A stretch of 28,320 nt of DNA from an uncultured Bacilli bacterium (GCA_910589335.1 CAJUTW010000019.1:1-28320), one strand, 5' to 3'; counted from the stretch's first letter, positions 1 through 9,475 are shown. Notes: a model not told the origin generated them from the sequence alone. Numbers and translations are program-made.

Positions 1-960
1 ATTACATATAGAGGCTTCCTTTTTTTGAAATATTTAAAGGAAAAATTGAAACTTCTTATAAAAGTACCAATGCAAAGAAAGAAAAAATTTAAAGATTTTA
101 ATAAGAATATAAATTTTTCGAAAAAGATGGTAACAGCGTATACAAAAAATATGTGTTCTAAGTTTGATTATTTTATCGTTGGAAGTGATCAAGTTTGGAA
201 ACCAAAATATTTACGTATGAGTGATGTTGATATGCTAAAATTTGCAAATTCTAAGCAAAAAATATCATATGCAGCTAGTTTTGGAGTTAGTCAGATAAAA
301 GAAGAAGAATACAAGCAATTAGGAGAGGGAATTAAAGACTTTAAAAGTATTTCAGTAAGAGAAGATAGTGGGAAAGATATAATTTTAAAGGCAACTAACA
401 GAGAAGATGTAGAAGTATTAATTGATCCTACTATGCTTATAAGTTCAGAAGAGTGGAACCTAGTTAGTAAAAAACCAAAATTTCATAAAGAGAGAAAATA
501 TATTTTAACTTATTTTTTAGGTACATTATCAAAAGATAGAAGAAACGAAATAGAAAAAGTTGCAAATAAGTATAACTATGATATTATTAATATTCTCGAT
601 CCACAAAGCCCATATTATGGATGTGGCCCAAGTGAATTTCTATATCTAGAAAGAAATGCTCAATTAATCTGTACTGATTCTTTTCATTCTAGTGTTTTTG
701 CTATTATTTATAATAGACCTTTTGTTGTTTATGATAGAGAAGAGAAAGGAATGTCGGATATGAATGCTAGAATGGATACATTGATTTCTAAATTTAAACT
801 TAAAGATAGAAAGTACAATAATAAGTACATTACAGATAATAATTTGAATCATAACTATACTTTTGTATATGAAATTTTAAAAGAAGAGCAAAAAAAATCA
901 TTCAAATTTTTAATAAACGCATTAGACATTAAGGAAAGTGATATAAATGGTAGAGAATAA
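1..960 (+). CDS. polysaccharide pyruvyl transferase family protein, 5' end outside window
   Basis: Members of this family transfer pyruvyl groups onto sugars of cell-surface polysaccharides, or adopt that fold. The frame is open from base 1, so the gene enters from the left and its N-terminal nucleotide-fold segment is missing. A TTG at 25 is not a credible start because the family has about 60 or more residues before this point. Visible family features are FDYFIVGSDQVWKP (about residues 48-61 counted from the TTG), YAASFG, a SVREDSG segment followed by VLIDPTML, and the C-terminal LICTDSFHSSVFAIIYNRPFV segment that forms the donor pocket in the family. It overlaps the flippase gene by 14 bases, so the two are probably co-transcribed and translationally coupled. 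The family call is firm; the sugar acceptor cannot be told. Confidence 0.88.
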   Translation: MTYRGFLFLKYLKEKLKLLIKVPMQRKKKFKDFNKNINFSKKMVTAYTKNMCSKFDYFIVGSDQVWKPKYLRMSDVDMLKFANSKQKISYAASFGVSQIKEEEYKQLGEGIKDFKSISVREDSGKDIILKATNREDVEVLIDPTMLISSEEWNLVSKKPKFHKERKYILTYFLGTLSKDRRNEIEKVANKYNYDIINILDPQSPYYGCGPSEFLYLERNAQLICTDSFHSSVFAIIYNRPFVVYDREEKGMSDMNARMDTLISKFKLKDRKYNNKYITDNNLNHNYTFVYEILKEEQKKSFKFLINALDIKESDINGRE

Positions 961-2467
961 TCAAAGAAAAGCAGGAGCAGTCTTATCATATGCATCAATT
1001 ATAATAAGTACTTTAGTACAACTTATTTATACACCTTTTTTAATAAGAATGCTAGGTCAAAGTGAGTATGGTTTATATTCTTTGACTGCATCTGTTATTG
1101 GATATTTAACAGTTTTTGATTTGGGATTTGGGAATGCAATAGTAGTGTATACATCTAAATATAGAGCTAAAAAGGAATTTGAAAAAGAAGCATTGATGCA
1201 AGGAATGTTTAAAGTAATATTTTATATTTTAGGAATAGTTATATCACTAATTGGAATTTTTTTATATTTTAATGTAGATTTACTTTTTGGCAAAACAATG
1301 TCTCCTTTGGAACTTAATAAAGCAAAAATTATGATGATAATATTGACATTGAATTTAGTTATAACTTTTATATTTAATATTTACTCATCAGTTATAAATG
1401 CTTATGAAAAATTTGTATTTCAAAAAGTTTTATCGATAATTAATACTATTTTAAAACCGTTAATTATGATACCTTTATTATTTTTAGGGTATAAGTCTAT
1501 TACTATGTGTATAGCTATTTCATTAATAAATTTAATAGTTGTTTTAACAAACTACATTTATTGTAAAAAGAAATTAAAATTAAATATAAAGTATCAAGGA
1601 TTCAATAAAAAATTATTTTTTGAAATATTTGGTTATTCATTTTTCATATTTTTAGGTGTCTTAGTTGATAAAGTTAATTGGAGTGTTGATCAGTTTATTT
1701 TAGGAGCTGTATCTGGTACAATTGCAGTATCAATATATGCGACTGCAAGTCATTTAAATCAACTATTTGTTAATCTATCAACTGCTATAAGTGGCGTTTT
1801 ACTTCCAAAAATGAGTAAAATGGTGGCAGAAGAAGCTTCCTCTTATGAACTAACTAATGAAATGATAAAGGTTGGAAGAATTCAATATTTTGTAATATTT
1901 CTTATGGCTAGTGGTTTAGTTATAGTTGGTAAACCTTTTATAATTTGGTGGGTTGGTAGTGAATATGAATTATCATATTATGTTGCTTTACTATTAATTA
2001 TTCCTGTTTGTTTTCCTTTGATCCAAAATTTAGGAATAAGTATTTTACAAGCTATGAATAAACATAAATTTAGAGCTATTGCAACTACGATTATGGCTTT
2101 TATAAATATAATAATTTCTTATTTTTTAGCAAAAAAAATAGGGGTTTTAGGGACAGCTTTAGGAACTTCTATTTCACTTATAGTTTGCAATCTTATTATT
2201 ATGAATATTTATTATAGAAAAGTTATTCAATTAGAGATAGGCAGATTCTGGAAAGAAATTATAAAGATGAGTTTGACTTTTATATTACCAATATTTTTAA
2301 TAATTATATTTATGATATTTTGTAAATTAAATGGTATTATAAGTGTTATAGTATATTCTTTATTTTATAGTGTTTGTTTTATTTTAATTTCTTATTTTAT
2401 TACTATGAATGAGTATGAGAAAAATATAGTTAATAAAGTTTTACAAAAATTTCGTTTAAAAAGGTGA
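947..2467 (+). CDS. oligosaccharide flippase family (Wzx/MATE-like) membrane protein
   Basis: A 506-aa polytopic membrane protein with about 12-14 hydrophobic helices along its whole length, typical of polysaccharide transporters that flip lipid-linked repeat units across the cytoplasmic membrane. The N-terminus fits the family: a short polar start, then a helix followed by TPFLIRMLGQSEYGLYSL, the conserved loop of the PST/Wzx group. FDLGFGNAIVVYTSKYRAK follows in the second helix-loop region. The ATG lies inside the end of the upstream pyruvyl transferase gene and the TGA ends just before the next gene, so it is the middle member of a tight polysaccharide operon. The substrate is not predictable from sequence. 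An O-antigen or teichoic-type flippase would look similar. Confidence 0.9.
   Translation: MVENNQRKAGAVLSYASIIISTLVQLIYTPFLIRMLGQSEYGLYSLTASVIGYLTVFDLGFGNAIVVYTSKYRAKKEFEKEALMQGMFKVIFYILGIVISLIGIFLYFNVDLLFGKTMSPLELNKAKIMMIILTLNLVITFIFNIYSSVINAYEKFVFQKVLSIINTILKPLIMIPLLFLGYKSITMCIAISLINLIVVLTNYIYCKKKLKLNIKYQGFNKKLFFEIFGYSFFIFLGVLVDKVNWSVDQFILGAVSGTIAVSIYATASHLNQLFVNLSTAISGVLLPKMSKMVAEEASSYELTNEMIKVGRIQYFVIFLMASGLVIVGKPFIIWWVGSEYELSYYVALLLIIPVCFPLIQNLGISILQAMNKHKFRAIATTIMAFINIIISYFLAKKIGVLGTALGTSISLIVCNLIIMNIYYRKVIQLEIGRFWKEIIKMSLTFILPIFLIIIFMIFCKLNGIISVIVYSLFYSVCFILISYFITMNEYEKNIVNKVLQKFRLKR
2461..2467 (+). promoter_or_regulatory. ribosome binding site deciding the 2473 start
   Basis: AAGGTGA overlaps the flippase stop codon and lies 5 bases before ATG 2473. 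A GTG at 2464 opens the same frame but sits inside this Shine-Dalgarno sequence, so ATG 2473 is preferred. Confidence 0.6.
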
Positions 2468-2472
2468 AATCT

Positions 2473-3609
2473 ATGGAAAAAGTTATAGAAAAAGAATTGT
2501 GTACTGGATGTAGTGCGTGTCTTAATATATGTCCAAAAAATGCTATTGTAATGGTAGAGGATGATGACGGATTTATGCATCCAGTTATTGACAATAAAAA
2601 ATGTATTGATTGTGGACTTTGTAAAAGAACTTGTCCAGTTTTAAATACTAAAAAAAATATTGCGATTAATAAATGTTATGTTGGATATAATAAAGATGAA
2701 ATAATAAAAAATAATTCATCATCAGGGGGTGTTTTTAGTTTAGTTGCTGATTGGATACTTTCTAATGATGGAATAGTTATAGGAGCTGCTTTCGATAATA
2801 ATAACAAATTAGTTCATATAGCTATAGAGACACCAGAAGAATTAGAACAATTAAGAGGATCGAAGTATCTTCAAAGTGAATTAAAAAATATTTTTATTGA
2901 AGTAAAGAAAAAAGTTGAAAATAGAAAAGTATTATTTGTGGGTACTCCTTGTCAAATAGCAGGGCTTAAATTTTTTTTAAAAAAGGAATATGCTAATTTA
3001 TATTGTATTGATTTATTTTGTCATGGAGTTCCGAGCCCTAAACTATTTACAAAATATATAAAAGAATTAGAAAACAAATTTAATGATAAACTTTTAAGAT
3101 ATAATTTTAGAGATAAGATGACTGGTTGGGATACATATTCTAATACAGCGATTTTTGAAAAAAATAAAATGTCTGAATTAAGATTTAATAATAATTATAT
3201 GAAATTATTTTTATCTGATATAGCGTTAAGAGAAAGTTGTTATAAATGCAATTTTAAATTAGGAAATAAATATGCAGATATAACATTAGGTGATTTTTGG
3301 GGAATAAAAAATTATTATCCTGAGCTATATGATAATAGAGGTGTTTCTGCAATAATTATTAATACAGAAAAAGGAGAAAAGCTATTTTCAAATATTAATA
3401 AAAAAATGGAATATAAAACTTGTCAGTTGGAAGAAATTATAGCAGGTAATAAATCGCTTATAAGTTCTAGTAAAATCTCTAAAAATAGGTGTAAATTTTT
3501 TAGAGAAATTGACTCTTATAAAGTAGAAGAATTAGTAAAAAAGTATGTTAAAAAAACAACTATAATAAAGAAAACTTTAAGAAAAATAAAAAAATATATA
3601 AAATTATAA
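2473..3609 (+). CDS. 4Fe-4S / coenzyme F420 hydrogenase beta-subunit-like protein of a polysaccharide cluster
   Basis: The protein is 378 aa from ATG 2473. It opens with two ferredoxin-type 4Fe-4S motifs, CTGCSACLNICP and CIDCGLCKRTCP, within the first 55 residues. The F420 hydrogenase/dehydrogenase beta-subunit-like domain follows, with the FVGTPCQIAGLK and DLFCHGVPSP signatures, then YKCNFK and ITLGDFWG near residues 255-275. The same architecture is common beside pyruvyl transferases and glycosyltransferases in polysaccharide loci of anaerobic Firmicutes, where its biochemical role is not settled. A redox step acting on a polysaccharide precursor is an inference. There is no sign of other F420-dependent genes here, so true F420 use is doubtful. 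The C-terminus is strongly Lys-rich. Confidence 0.82.
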   Translation: MEKVIEKELCTGCSACLNICPKNAIVMVEDDDGFMHPVIDNKKCIDCGLCKRTCPVLNTKKNIAINKCYVGYNKDEIIKNNSSSGGVFSLVADWILSNDGIVIGAAFDNNNKLVHIAIETPEELEQLRGSKYLQSELKNIFIEVKKKVENRKVLFVGTPCQIAGLKFFLKKEYANLYCIDLFCHGVPSPKLFTKYIKELENKFNDKLLRYNFRDKMTGWDTYSNTAIFEKNKMSELRFNNNYMKLFLSDIALRESCYKCNFKLGNKYADITLGDFWGIKNYYPELYDNRGVSAIIINTEKGEKLFSNINKKMEYKTCQLEEIIAGNKSLISSSKISKNRCKFFREIDSYKVEELVKKYVKKTTIIKKTLRKIKKYIKL

Positions 3610-3662
3610 TTTTTATTGTGTTTTTTTTTGAAATCGTTTATCCTTAAATAAAGGAGAATTAT

Positions 3663-4556
3663 ATGAAAGAATATTATATTGATTTAGGCTCATCTACTAT
3701 AAAGGTATATGAGTATAGAAATGAATTGAAGTTAATTGAAGAGTATTCAATTTATTTTAAGAATGATTTTGATAGTAAAAAGGGAATAAGTAGTAATAAT
3801 TTGGATGAGTTGTGTGATTTTTTTGAAAATCTTAAAAATAAGTATAATTTAAAGTATGAAAATACTCATATATTTGTAACTGGTATTTTTAGAAATTTAT
3901 GTTATCAAAAAAGAATGGAAATGGTTAAGTTATTTAATGATAGATTTGATTTGTTTTTTAATATTATTAGTCATGGTATTGAAAATTATTATTTAGCTAA
4001 AGCTATGGAAAATGATTATAATGATAAAAAAGTTTTAATTATTAATATGGGTGGTAAGACTACTGAACTTGTTACTTTTGAAGGTAGTAAAATTACTGAT
4101 ACTAAAAATTTAAATATTGGAGTTGCAGATTTACTTAATAATTTTAATAAAGTAAATGAACAAGTTAGTAAAAATACAATTGAAGAGATGGATAAATTTG
4201 TAGAAGAGAAACTTTCTGATATTAAATTAGATAATGATTATGATTGTTGTATTTTTACTGGTGGAGAAGAAAGATTTGAGTTATTAACTGGTTTTAATTT
4301 AGTTGAAAATACCTTATTTAATGATGGAGTACATAAGTACATGCTTTCTTTAGAAGACTATATTAGTGGTACAGAAAAAGTATTTTATGAGATTACTTTA
4401 GATGAATTATATAAATTGATGCCAAATAATCCTAAGTGGATGGATGGTGCTAGAAGTGGGGCGATTATTCCTTTAACCTTATTTAAAAAAGCAAATGTTA
4501 AATGGATTATTCCATCTGATTTAAACTTAATTAATGGTGTAATAAATGATTTATAA
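3663..4556 (+). CDS. Ppx/GppA-like phosphatase domain protein (short, divergent)
   Basis: A 297-aa protein of the ASKHA (actin/Hsp70/sugar kinase) fold. YIDLGSSTIKVYEY at residues 5-18 matches phosphate motif 1. FVTGIFRNL (71-79) sits where the family has its Ala-Thr-x-x-x-Arg segment. SHGIENYYLA (103-112) corresponds to the SGxxE region and keeps a candidate catalytic Glu at 107. INMGGKTTELV (127-137) is phosphate motif 2, and FTGGEERF (198-205) the adenosine/GG motif. The family hydrolyses polyphosphate or pppGpp. This copy ends after the two-lobed domain and lacks the HD-type C-terminal part of the long E. coli proteins. AAAGGAG precedes the ATG at good spacing. It is followed by a terminator, so it is either the last gene of the polysaccharide operon or a single unit. 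Enzymatic activity is unproven because several motif residues differ. Confidence 0.68.
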   Translation: MKEYYIDLGSSTIKVYEYRNELKLIEEYSIYFKNDFDSKKGISSNNLDELCDFFENLKNKYNLKYENTHIFVTGIFRNLCYQKRMEMVKLFNDRFDLFFNIISHGIENYYLAKAMENDYNDKKVLIINMGGKTTELVTFEGSKITDTKNLNIGVADLLNNFNKVNEQVSKNTIEEMDKFVEEKLSDIKLDNDYDCCIFTGGEERFELLTGFNLVENTLFNDGVHKYMLSLEDYISGTEKVFYEITLDELYKLMPNNPKWMDGARSGAIIPLTLFKKANVKWIIPSDLNLINGVINDL

Positions 4557-4577
4557 AAATAAGTAAATTAAATTTTA

Positions 4578-4608
4578 GATTGTTACTTTTTGGTAATAGT
4601 CTTTTTTT
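4578..4608 (+). terminator. intrinsic terminator after the Ppx-like gene
   Basis: GATTGTTAC and GTAATAGTC form a 9-bp stem with two G-U pairs around a six-base T-rich loop, followed directly by seven Ts. It lies 22 bases past the stop codon. Confidence 0.75.
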
Positions 4609-4660
4609 ATTAAAATATTTTAGAAAATATGGTAGCAATTAATACTTTCTAGTAAAATAA

Positions 4661-4689
4661 TTGACTTCTCTTTTTTTATTTAATAATAT
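4661..4689 (+). promoter_or_regulatory. sigma-A-type promoter for the YobI-like gene
   Basis: TTGACT (4661-4666), a 17-base spacer and TAATAT (4684-4689). The predicted start is about 25 bases upstream of the AGGAG at 4708-4712 and the ATG at 4720. It follows a terminator, so this gene starts a new transcription unit. Confidence 0.72.
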
Positions 4690-4719
4690 TAACAAGGATT
4701 ATAATTTAGGAGAAGTATT

Positions 4720-7700
4720 ATGTTAGTGAGTAGTATGAAAAAATATTATAAAAAGTTGAAGGATTATTTAAAATTAAAATATTTTAATAAATCTAATATC
4801 ATTCCCTTAGCACCACGTATAGTTAATCAAGAATATGTATTTGAATATTTAAAAAGTATTCATGCGGCCGTTAAAAATAAAGATCTTTATAATATAGCAA
4901 TTACGGGTAATTATGGTACAGGGAAAAGTTCTATAATAAAGACTTATATAAATAAATTAAAACTTAAAAAAAAGAATTATATTATTATAAATATTTCTTC
5001 TTATTTTAAAACAGAAAAAGAAGTAATTAATGGAGATAATAATATTTTAGAAAAAGATGAATTAGAATTAGTAGATAAAATAGAAGCTGCGATTATAAGA
5101 CAAATTTTATATATTAATAGTTCTGATGAAATTGTAGAAAGTAGTTTAAAAAGAGTTACTGGAAAAAGAAGAAGAATAATTAATAATTTATCTTTAAATT
5201 TAGTATTTTATGGAATTTTATTTTACTTTTTATTTAGTTTTTATGAAAAAAATAAGGAACTTTTATTAATTATTTTTCCATTTATTAAAAATTTGGAAAG
5301 ATTAGAAAAATTTGGATTAATGTTTTTAATTATTTTAGTAATGTTTTTTATAATTTCAATTCTTTATTTAATGACATCTTTAGTTCCTTTAATATTTAGT
5401 GGTCTAAAAACTTTGAGAATTAAGTTTGGGGTTAATGAGATAAATTTTTTAGAAAATGATGAAATAACTTTTAATAAAAATTTAGGAGAGATTATAACAT
5501 TTTTTTCATATAATAAAGATTATAAAATTATAGTTTTTGAAGATATAGATCGTTTTTGTAAAGATATTACTTTAAAGGTTATAGAAGATTTAAAAGAGTT
5601 GAATTACAAAATTAATAATTCTAATTCGGTATCCCAAAAAGTTTCTTTTATTTATTTGTTTAGAGAAGATATATTTTTAAGTGTTGAAGATAAAAGTAAA
5701 TTCTATGATCATATTGTTTCTATAATGCCTATTTCAACATATTATAATTCAAAAGATAATTTATTGGAATTATTAAAGGAGAGAAAATGTGATGTATTTC
5801 CCGATAAAAAATTAATTAGTATCGTCTCAGACTATATTTTTGATCAGAGAACTTTAATTACTATTGTTAATTCATATGAGTTATTTAGTAATATTTTAAA
5901 ATCTAATGATAAGGATAAAATTTTTGCAATTGCAGTTTTTAAAAATTATTATTATAAAGAATATGGGAATATTTTATTAAGAGATAATGAAATAGAAAAA
6001 AGATTTAAATCACTTTATAATAAAAAAAGATATTTAATAGATTTAATTGAAGATGAGAATAAAGATTTAATTAATAAGAAAGAAATTGTTTTAGATGAAA
6101 ATGAAAAAAATAAAAAGGAATTAAAACAATTACTTTGGTTAAATGCTATTAAAGATAAAAATGTAGATTATTTTTTTATAAAAAATAAAAAATATAAATA
6201 TGAAGACTTTATTGATGATAGTTTTGATATTTATTTATTAAAAGAAAATGTTTGTTATGTTAATGGGATTTTTGAATTGGATTATTCACATTTTGGTAAT
6301 AAGGAGATGTTTTTTAAAGATTATGAAATGTCTAAAAATCGAAAACTTGACGATATAAATAATAAATTATTAAAAAATATAAGAAAAATAAAGTTAATTA
6401 ATGAGATGGATATAGCAGAAATTTATAATGACTTGGAGTTTAGTGAAAATAAAGATTTACTTGATGAATTGATCTATAATAAATATATTGAAAATGACTA
6501 TTTAGATTATATTACTGCTCCATCTTCTTCAGGTATGACTGGTAGTGATAATAAATTTATATTTGATGTAAAGCATAAAACTTTATCTTATATGACTAAA
6601 ATTTCAAGTTTTTCCATTATAATTGAACAATTAGAAGATTATTTTGATGATTATTATATTTTGAACTTTTATTTAATTATTTTTTTAATTGATAATCTTG
6701 ATAAATATAATAAACTTTATATTAGGATTATTAATCAATTTAAAATAATATCAAAAGAACATTTAGATTTTTTTTATTTATTAATAAATAATAATAGAGA
6801 ATATTTTTATAAATTTATTAATTCTATAAAAAATCAAAAAATTGATATTTGGAATAATATTATCCAAGTTGAGGCTTCATCTTTTATTAAAGAAAATGTC
6901 TTTATAGGGATACTTATTACTAATAGTTACTGTAATTCGATGAAAAAAGGTTCTCAAAAAAGTTTTTGTGAATTTGCTAATAGTTTTTTTAATAATTCCC
7001 TTAATTATAATTTAAATCTTTTACTTAAAAATTCTATAATACGAAAAAATATTACTACTTATATTGGATATAACTTACGAATTAAATATTTAAACGATTT
7101 TAGTGATTTTAATAAGAATTTTTTTATTGAAAAGGGACTATATGAATATAATGATTTAAATATAAAAGAGATATTAAAATTTATTCCGTATGATTTAAAT
7201 AATAGTAATGTGACTTCACATGAAGAAGGGAAAGTTTTTTTATTTCATATTGAGAAAAGTTTTAAATATTTTTTCTTAGAATATTATAAAAATAATGATA
7301 TTTTAATTAATAATAGTAAATTAATAAAAGTAATTTTGAGACAGAAATTATCTCAAGAAATAAAAAAAGAGATCTATCGTAGAGAGAAATTTCAATTAAA
7401 TTCAAATGAAATCGATAATTATCTTGTAGTAGATACTTTAAAATATAATCATTTTATTATTGCTTGGAAAGATATTTTAAAGTTTAATAATTTAAAAAAG
7501 CAAGATTTATTAATTGAGATAATTATTAAGAATAAAAGTGAGTTATTTTTAGTAAATAATATTAAAAATAATAAAGATGTTTTAAGACAAAATATTAATT
7601 TAATTAAAATATTATTTTTAGAGTTACTAAAGAGAGAATATTTAGAAGAGGCAGAAATTCTTTCGAAGAAAGTATTATCTGATCAAGATGTTAAGATTAG

Positions 7701-8139
7701 TTCGATAGCTACATTAAAAGATAGCGCTATAACACTTTTATTAAAATATAATATGTTAAAGTATTCGAAAATAGCTCTTAATAGAATTTCTAAGATAGAT
7801 AAAAATTTAATAATATCTTTTTTAGAAAATTGGTATAATGAAACAAAATCAGCAAATTTAATATTTAAAGCAATTATGGGAAATAATCTATATGAAGAGT
7901 TATTTTTTAAATGTAGAGAAATTGATGTTAATGAAAAAATTAAAATAATATTAAATAATTATAGTAAAGATGTTATTTGGAAGATGCTATCATTAGTTTT
8001 AATAACGGGTAAAATTTATAATATTTCAAATCCTAGTAAAAGTATAAAAAAGATGTTTTTAGATAAATATAAAATGTATTTTTTAGTTTATGAAATAAAT
8101 GAAAAAATTATTAAATTTAGTTTTAAATCTTCATGTTAA
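4720..8139 (+). CDS. YobI-like membrane-anchored P-loop NTPase
   Basis: A 1139-aa protein. Residues 27-70 (IIPLAPRIVN, then GNYGTGKSS, Walker A at 63-71) and IIVFEDIDRF at 270-279 (Walker B) place it with YobI/KAP-like P-loop NTPases. KFYDHIVSIMPIS near 327-339 matches the conserved segment after the family's sensor region. Two hydrophobic stretches (about 155-175 and 198-225) lie between Walker A and Walker B, as in KAP-type NTPases, so the domain should be membrane-anchored with the ATPase part cytosolic. The remaining 780 or so residues are Asn/Ile/Lys/Leu-rich, predicted helical, and match nothing I recognise. The AGGAG spacing fits ATG 4720; ATG 4735 is an alternative. The family's function is unknown. 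A defence or membrane-remodelling role is inference from relatives of the KAP group. Confidence 0.75.
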   Translation: MLVSSMKKYYKKLKDYLKLKYFNKSNIIPLAPRIVNQEYVFEYLKSIHAAVKNKDLYNIAITGNYGTGKSSIIKTYINKLKLKKKNYIIINISSYFKTEKEVINGDNNILEKDELELVDKIEAAIIRQILYINSSDEIVESSLKRVTGKRRRIINNLSLNLVFYGILFYFLFSFYEKNKELLLIIFPFIKNLERLEKFGLMFLIILVMFFIISILYLMTSLVPLIFSGLKTLRIKFGVNEINFLENDEITFNKNLGEIITFFSYNKDYKIIVFEDIDRFCKDITLKVIEDLKELNYKINNSNSVSQKVSFIYLFREDIFLSVEDKSKFYDHIVSIMPISTYYNSKDNLLELLKERKCDVFPDKKLISIVSDYIFDQRTLITIVNSYELFSNILKSNDKDKIFAIAVFKNYYYKEYGNILLRDNEIEKRFKSLYNKKRYLIDLIEDENKDLINKKEIVLDENEKNKKELKQLLWLNAIKDKNVDYFFIKNKKYKYEDFIDDSFDIYLLKENVCYVNGIFELDYSHFGNKEMFFKDYEMSKNRKLDDINNKLLKNIRKIKLINEMDIAEIYNDLEFSENKDLLDELIYNKYIENDYLDYITAPSSSGMTGSDNKFIFDVKHKTLSYMTKISSFSIIIEQLEDYFDDYYILNFYLIIFLIDNLDKYNKLYIRIINQFKIISKEHLDFFYLLINNNREYFYKFINSIKNQKIDIWNNIIQVEASSFIKENVFIGILITNSYCNSMKKGSQKSFCEFANSFFNNSLNYNLNLLLKNSIIRKNITTYIGYNLRIKYLNDFSDFNKNFFIEKGLYEYNDLNIKEILKFIPYDLNNSNVTSHEEGKVFLFHIEKSFKYFFLEYYKNNDILINNSKLIKVILRQKLSQEIKKEIYRREKFQLNSNEIDNYLVVDTLKYNHFIIAWKDILKFNNLKKQDLLIEIIIKNKSELFLVNNIKNNKDVLRQNINLIKILFLELLKREYLEEAEILSKKVLSDQDVKISSIATLKDSAITLLLKYNMLKYSKIALNRISKIDKNLIISFLENWYNETKSANLIFKAIMGNNLYEELFFKCREIDVNEKIKIILNNYSKDVIWKMLSLVLITGKIYNISNPSKSIKKMFLDKYKMYFLVYEINEKIIKFSFKSSC

Positions 8140-8150
8140 AAGTGTATAAT
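8122..8150 (+). promoter_or_regulatory. possible promoter for the DUF2130 gene
   Basis: A perfect TATAAT at 8145-8150 has TTTAAA (4 of 6 match) 17 bases upstream, inside the end of the YobI-like gene. It sits 25 bases before the DUF2130 ATG, so the start site would fall close to the AGGGAG ribosome binding site. Readthrough from 4661 is equally possible. Confidence 0.35.
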
Positions 8151-8174
8151 ATTATCATGAAGGGAGTATCTTAA

Positions 8175-9461
8175 ATGGGTGAAATAAAATGTCCTAATTG
8201 TTTGAGTGTTTTTCAAATAAATGATACATATTATAATAAAATTGTTAAGCAAATAAGAGATAAGGAATTTATAGAAGAGTTACAGGCTAGAGAAAAGCAA
8301 TTTGAAGAGACTAAGAATGCTAGTATAAAGTTAGTTAAAGCAGACTTAGAAAAAGAGAATGCTACTAAGTTGAATGAAAAGGAAATTGAAATTATTAGAC
8401 TTAAAAATCAATTAGAAATAGTTGAAGAACAAATTAAGAATCAATTAGAAAAAGATTATATATTAAAATTAAATCAAAGTAGAGAAGAAGTTAATGAATT
8501 AAAGAATAAATTAAAGATAATAGATAGTGAAAATGCTCTTAATTTGAAGAATGTTCTTATGGAAAAAGAAAATGAAATTATTACTTTAAATAATAAATTA
8601 TCGTCTTCTAGTAATGAGTATTTATTAAAAGAGAAAAATATTAAAGATTCTTATGAAGAAAAACTTAAAAATAAAGATTTAGAGATTGCTTATTATAAAG
8701 ATTTTAAGGCTCGTCAATCGACAAAAATGATAGGAGAGTCTTTAGAGCAACATTGTAGTGTTGAATTTAATCGTATAAGGTCTTTATTTAAAAATGCTTA
8801 TTTTGAAAAGGATAATGATTGTAGGAATGGTTCTAAGGGTGATTTTATTTTTAGAGATTTTGATGATGATGGAATGGAAATTGTTTCTATAATGTTTGAG
8901 ATGAAGAATGAGGCTGATAAAACTAGTACAAAACATAAGAATGAAGATTTCTTTAAGGAACTTGATAAAGATAGAAAAGAGAAAAAGTGTGAGTATGCGG
9001 TTTTAGTTTCTTTATTAGAAATAGATAATGAATTTTATAATACAGGGATTGTAGATGTATCTTATCGTTATTCAAAAATGTATGTAATTAGACCACAATT
9101 TTTTATACCTTTAATTACATTAATTCGTAATATTGCACTAAATGCTTTAGAATATAAAAAACAACTTAAAGTTATAGAAAATCAAAATATTGATATTTTA
9201 CATTTTGAAGAGAATATGCAGTCTTTTAAAGATGCTTTTGGAAGAAATTATCGTTTAGCTAGTGAGAAATTTAAGAAAGCTATTGATGAAATTGATAAGA
9301 CGATTGATCATTTACAAAAAACAAAAGAAGCATTGTTATCAAGTGAAAATAATTTGAGACTTGCTAATAATAAAGCTATGGATTTAACTATTAAGAAGTT
9401 AACAACTGATAGTCCAACTCTTATAGAAAAGTTTAATGAAATTAAAAATGATAAAAAATAA
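8175..9461 (+). CDS. DUF2130 family protein with coiled coil and PD-(D/E)xK-like nuclease motif
   Basis: A 428-aa protein. A short N-terminal CPNC knuckle (residues 6-9) is followed by a long Glu/Lys-rich coiled coil (about 25-175) and then the conserved DUF2130 core from about 187 to 330. In the core, GESLEQHC, GSKGDFIFRD (219-228), IMFEMKNEAD (239-248), NEDFFKELDKDR and MYVIRPQFFIPLI follow the family pattern closely. D223 together with E242 and K244 has the D...ExK spacing of PD-(D/E)xK nucleases; nuclease activity is therefore a family-level inference, not shown. A second helical stretch ends the protein. AGGGAG at 8161-8166 precedes the ATG. It sits between the YobI-like NTPase and a GNAT gene on the same strand, so a shared transcript is likely. 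Its cellular role is unknown. Confidence 0.85.
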   Translation: MGEIKCPNCLSVFQINDTYYNKIVKQIRDKEFIEELQAREKQFEETKNASIKLVKADLEKENATKLNEKEIEIIRLKNQLEIVEEQIKNQLEKDYILKLNQSREEVNELKNKLKIIDSENALNLKNVLMEKENEIITLNNKLSSSSNEYLLKEKNIKDSYEEKLKNKDLEIAYYKDFKARQSTKMIGESLEQHCSVEFNRIRSLFKNAYFEKDNDCRNGSKGDFIFRDFDDDGMEIVSIMFEMKNEADKTSTKHKNEDFFKELDKDRKEKKCEYAVLVSLLEIDNEFYNTGIVDVSYRYSKMYVIRPQFFIPLITLIRNIALNALEYKKQLKVIENQNIDILHFEENMQSFKDAFGRNYRLASEKFKKAIDEIDKTIDHLQKTKEALLSSENNLRLANNKAMDLTIKKLTTDSPTLIEKFNEIKNDKK

Positions 9462-9465
9462 TAGT

Positions 9466-9470
9466 GAGGG
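9466..9470 (+). promoter_or_regulatory. ribosome binding site deciding the 9476 start
   Basis: GAGGG lies 5 bases before ATG 9476. A GTG at 9464 opens the same frame but overlaps this sequence and has no ribosome binding site of its own. Confidence 0.55.
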
Positions 9471-9475
9471 ATATT

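Noticed and set aside
664..852. Minus-strand open frame of 62 codons
   Set aside because: It lies wholly inside the pyruvyl transferase gene and has no ribosome binding site or family resemblance. The same holds for minus-strand frames at 2392-2580, 25884-26069 and 26286-26501.
3597..3631. A/T palindrome followed by a T run after the iron-sulfur protein gene
   Set aside because: The stem has no G-C pairs and the T run is separated from it, so it is not a credible terminator.
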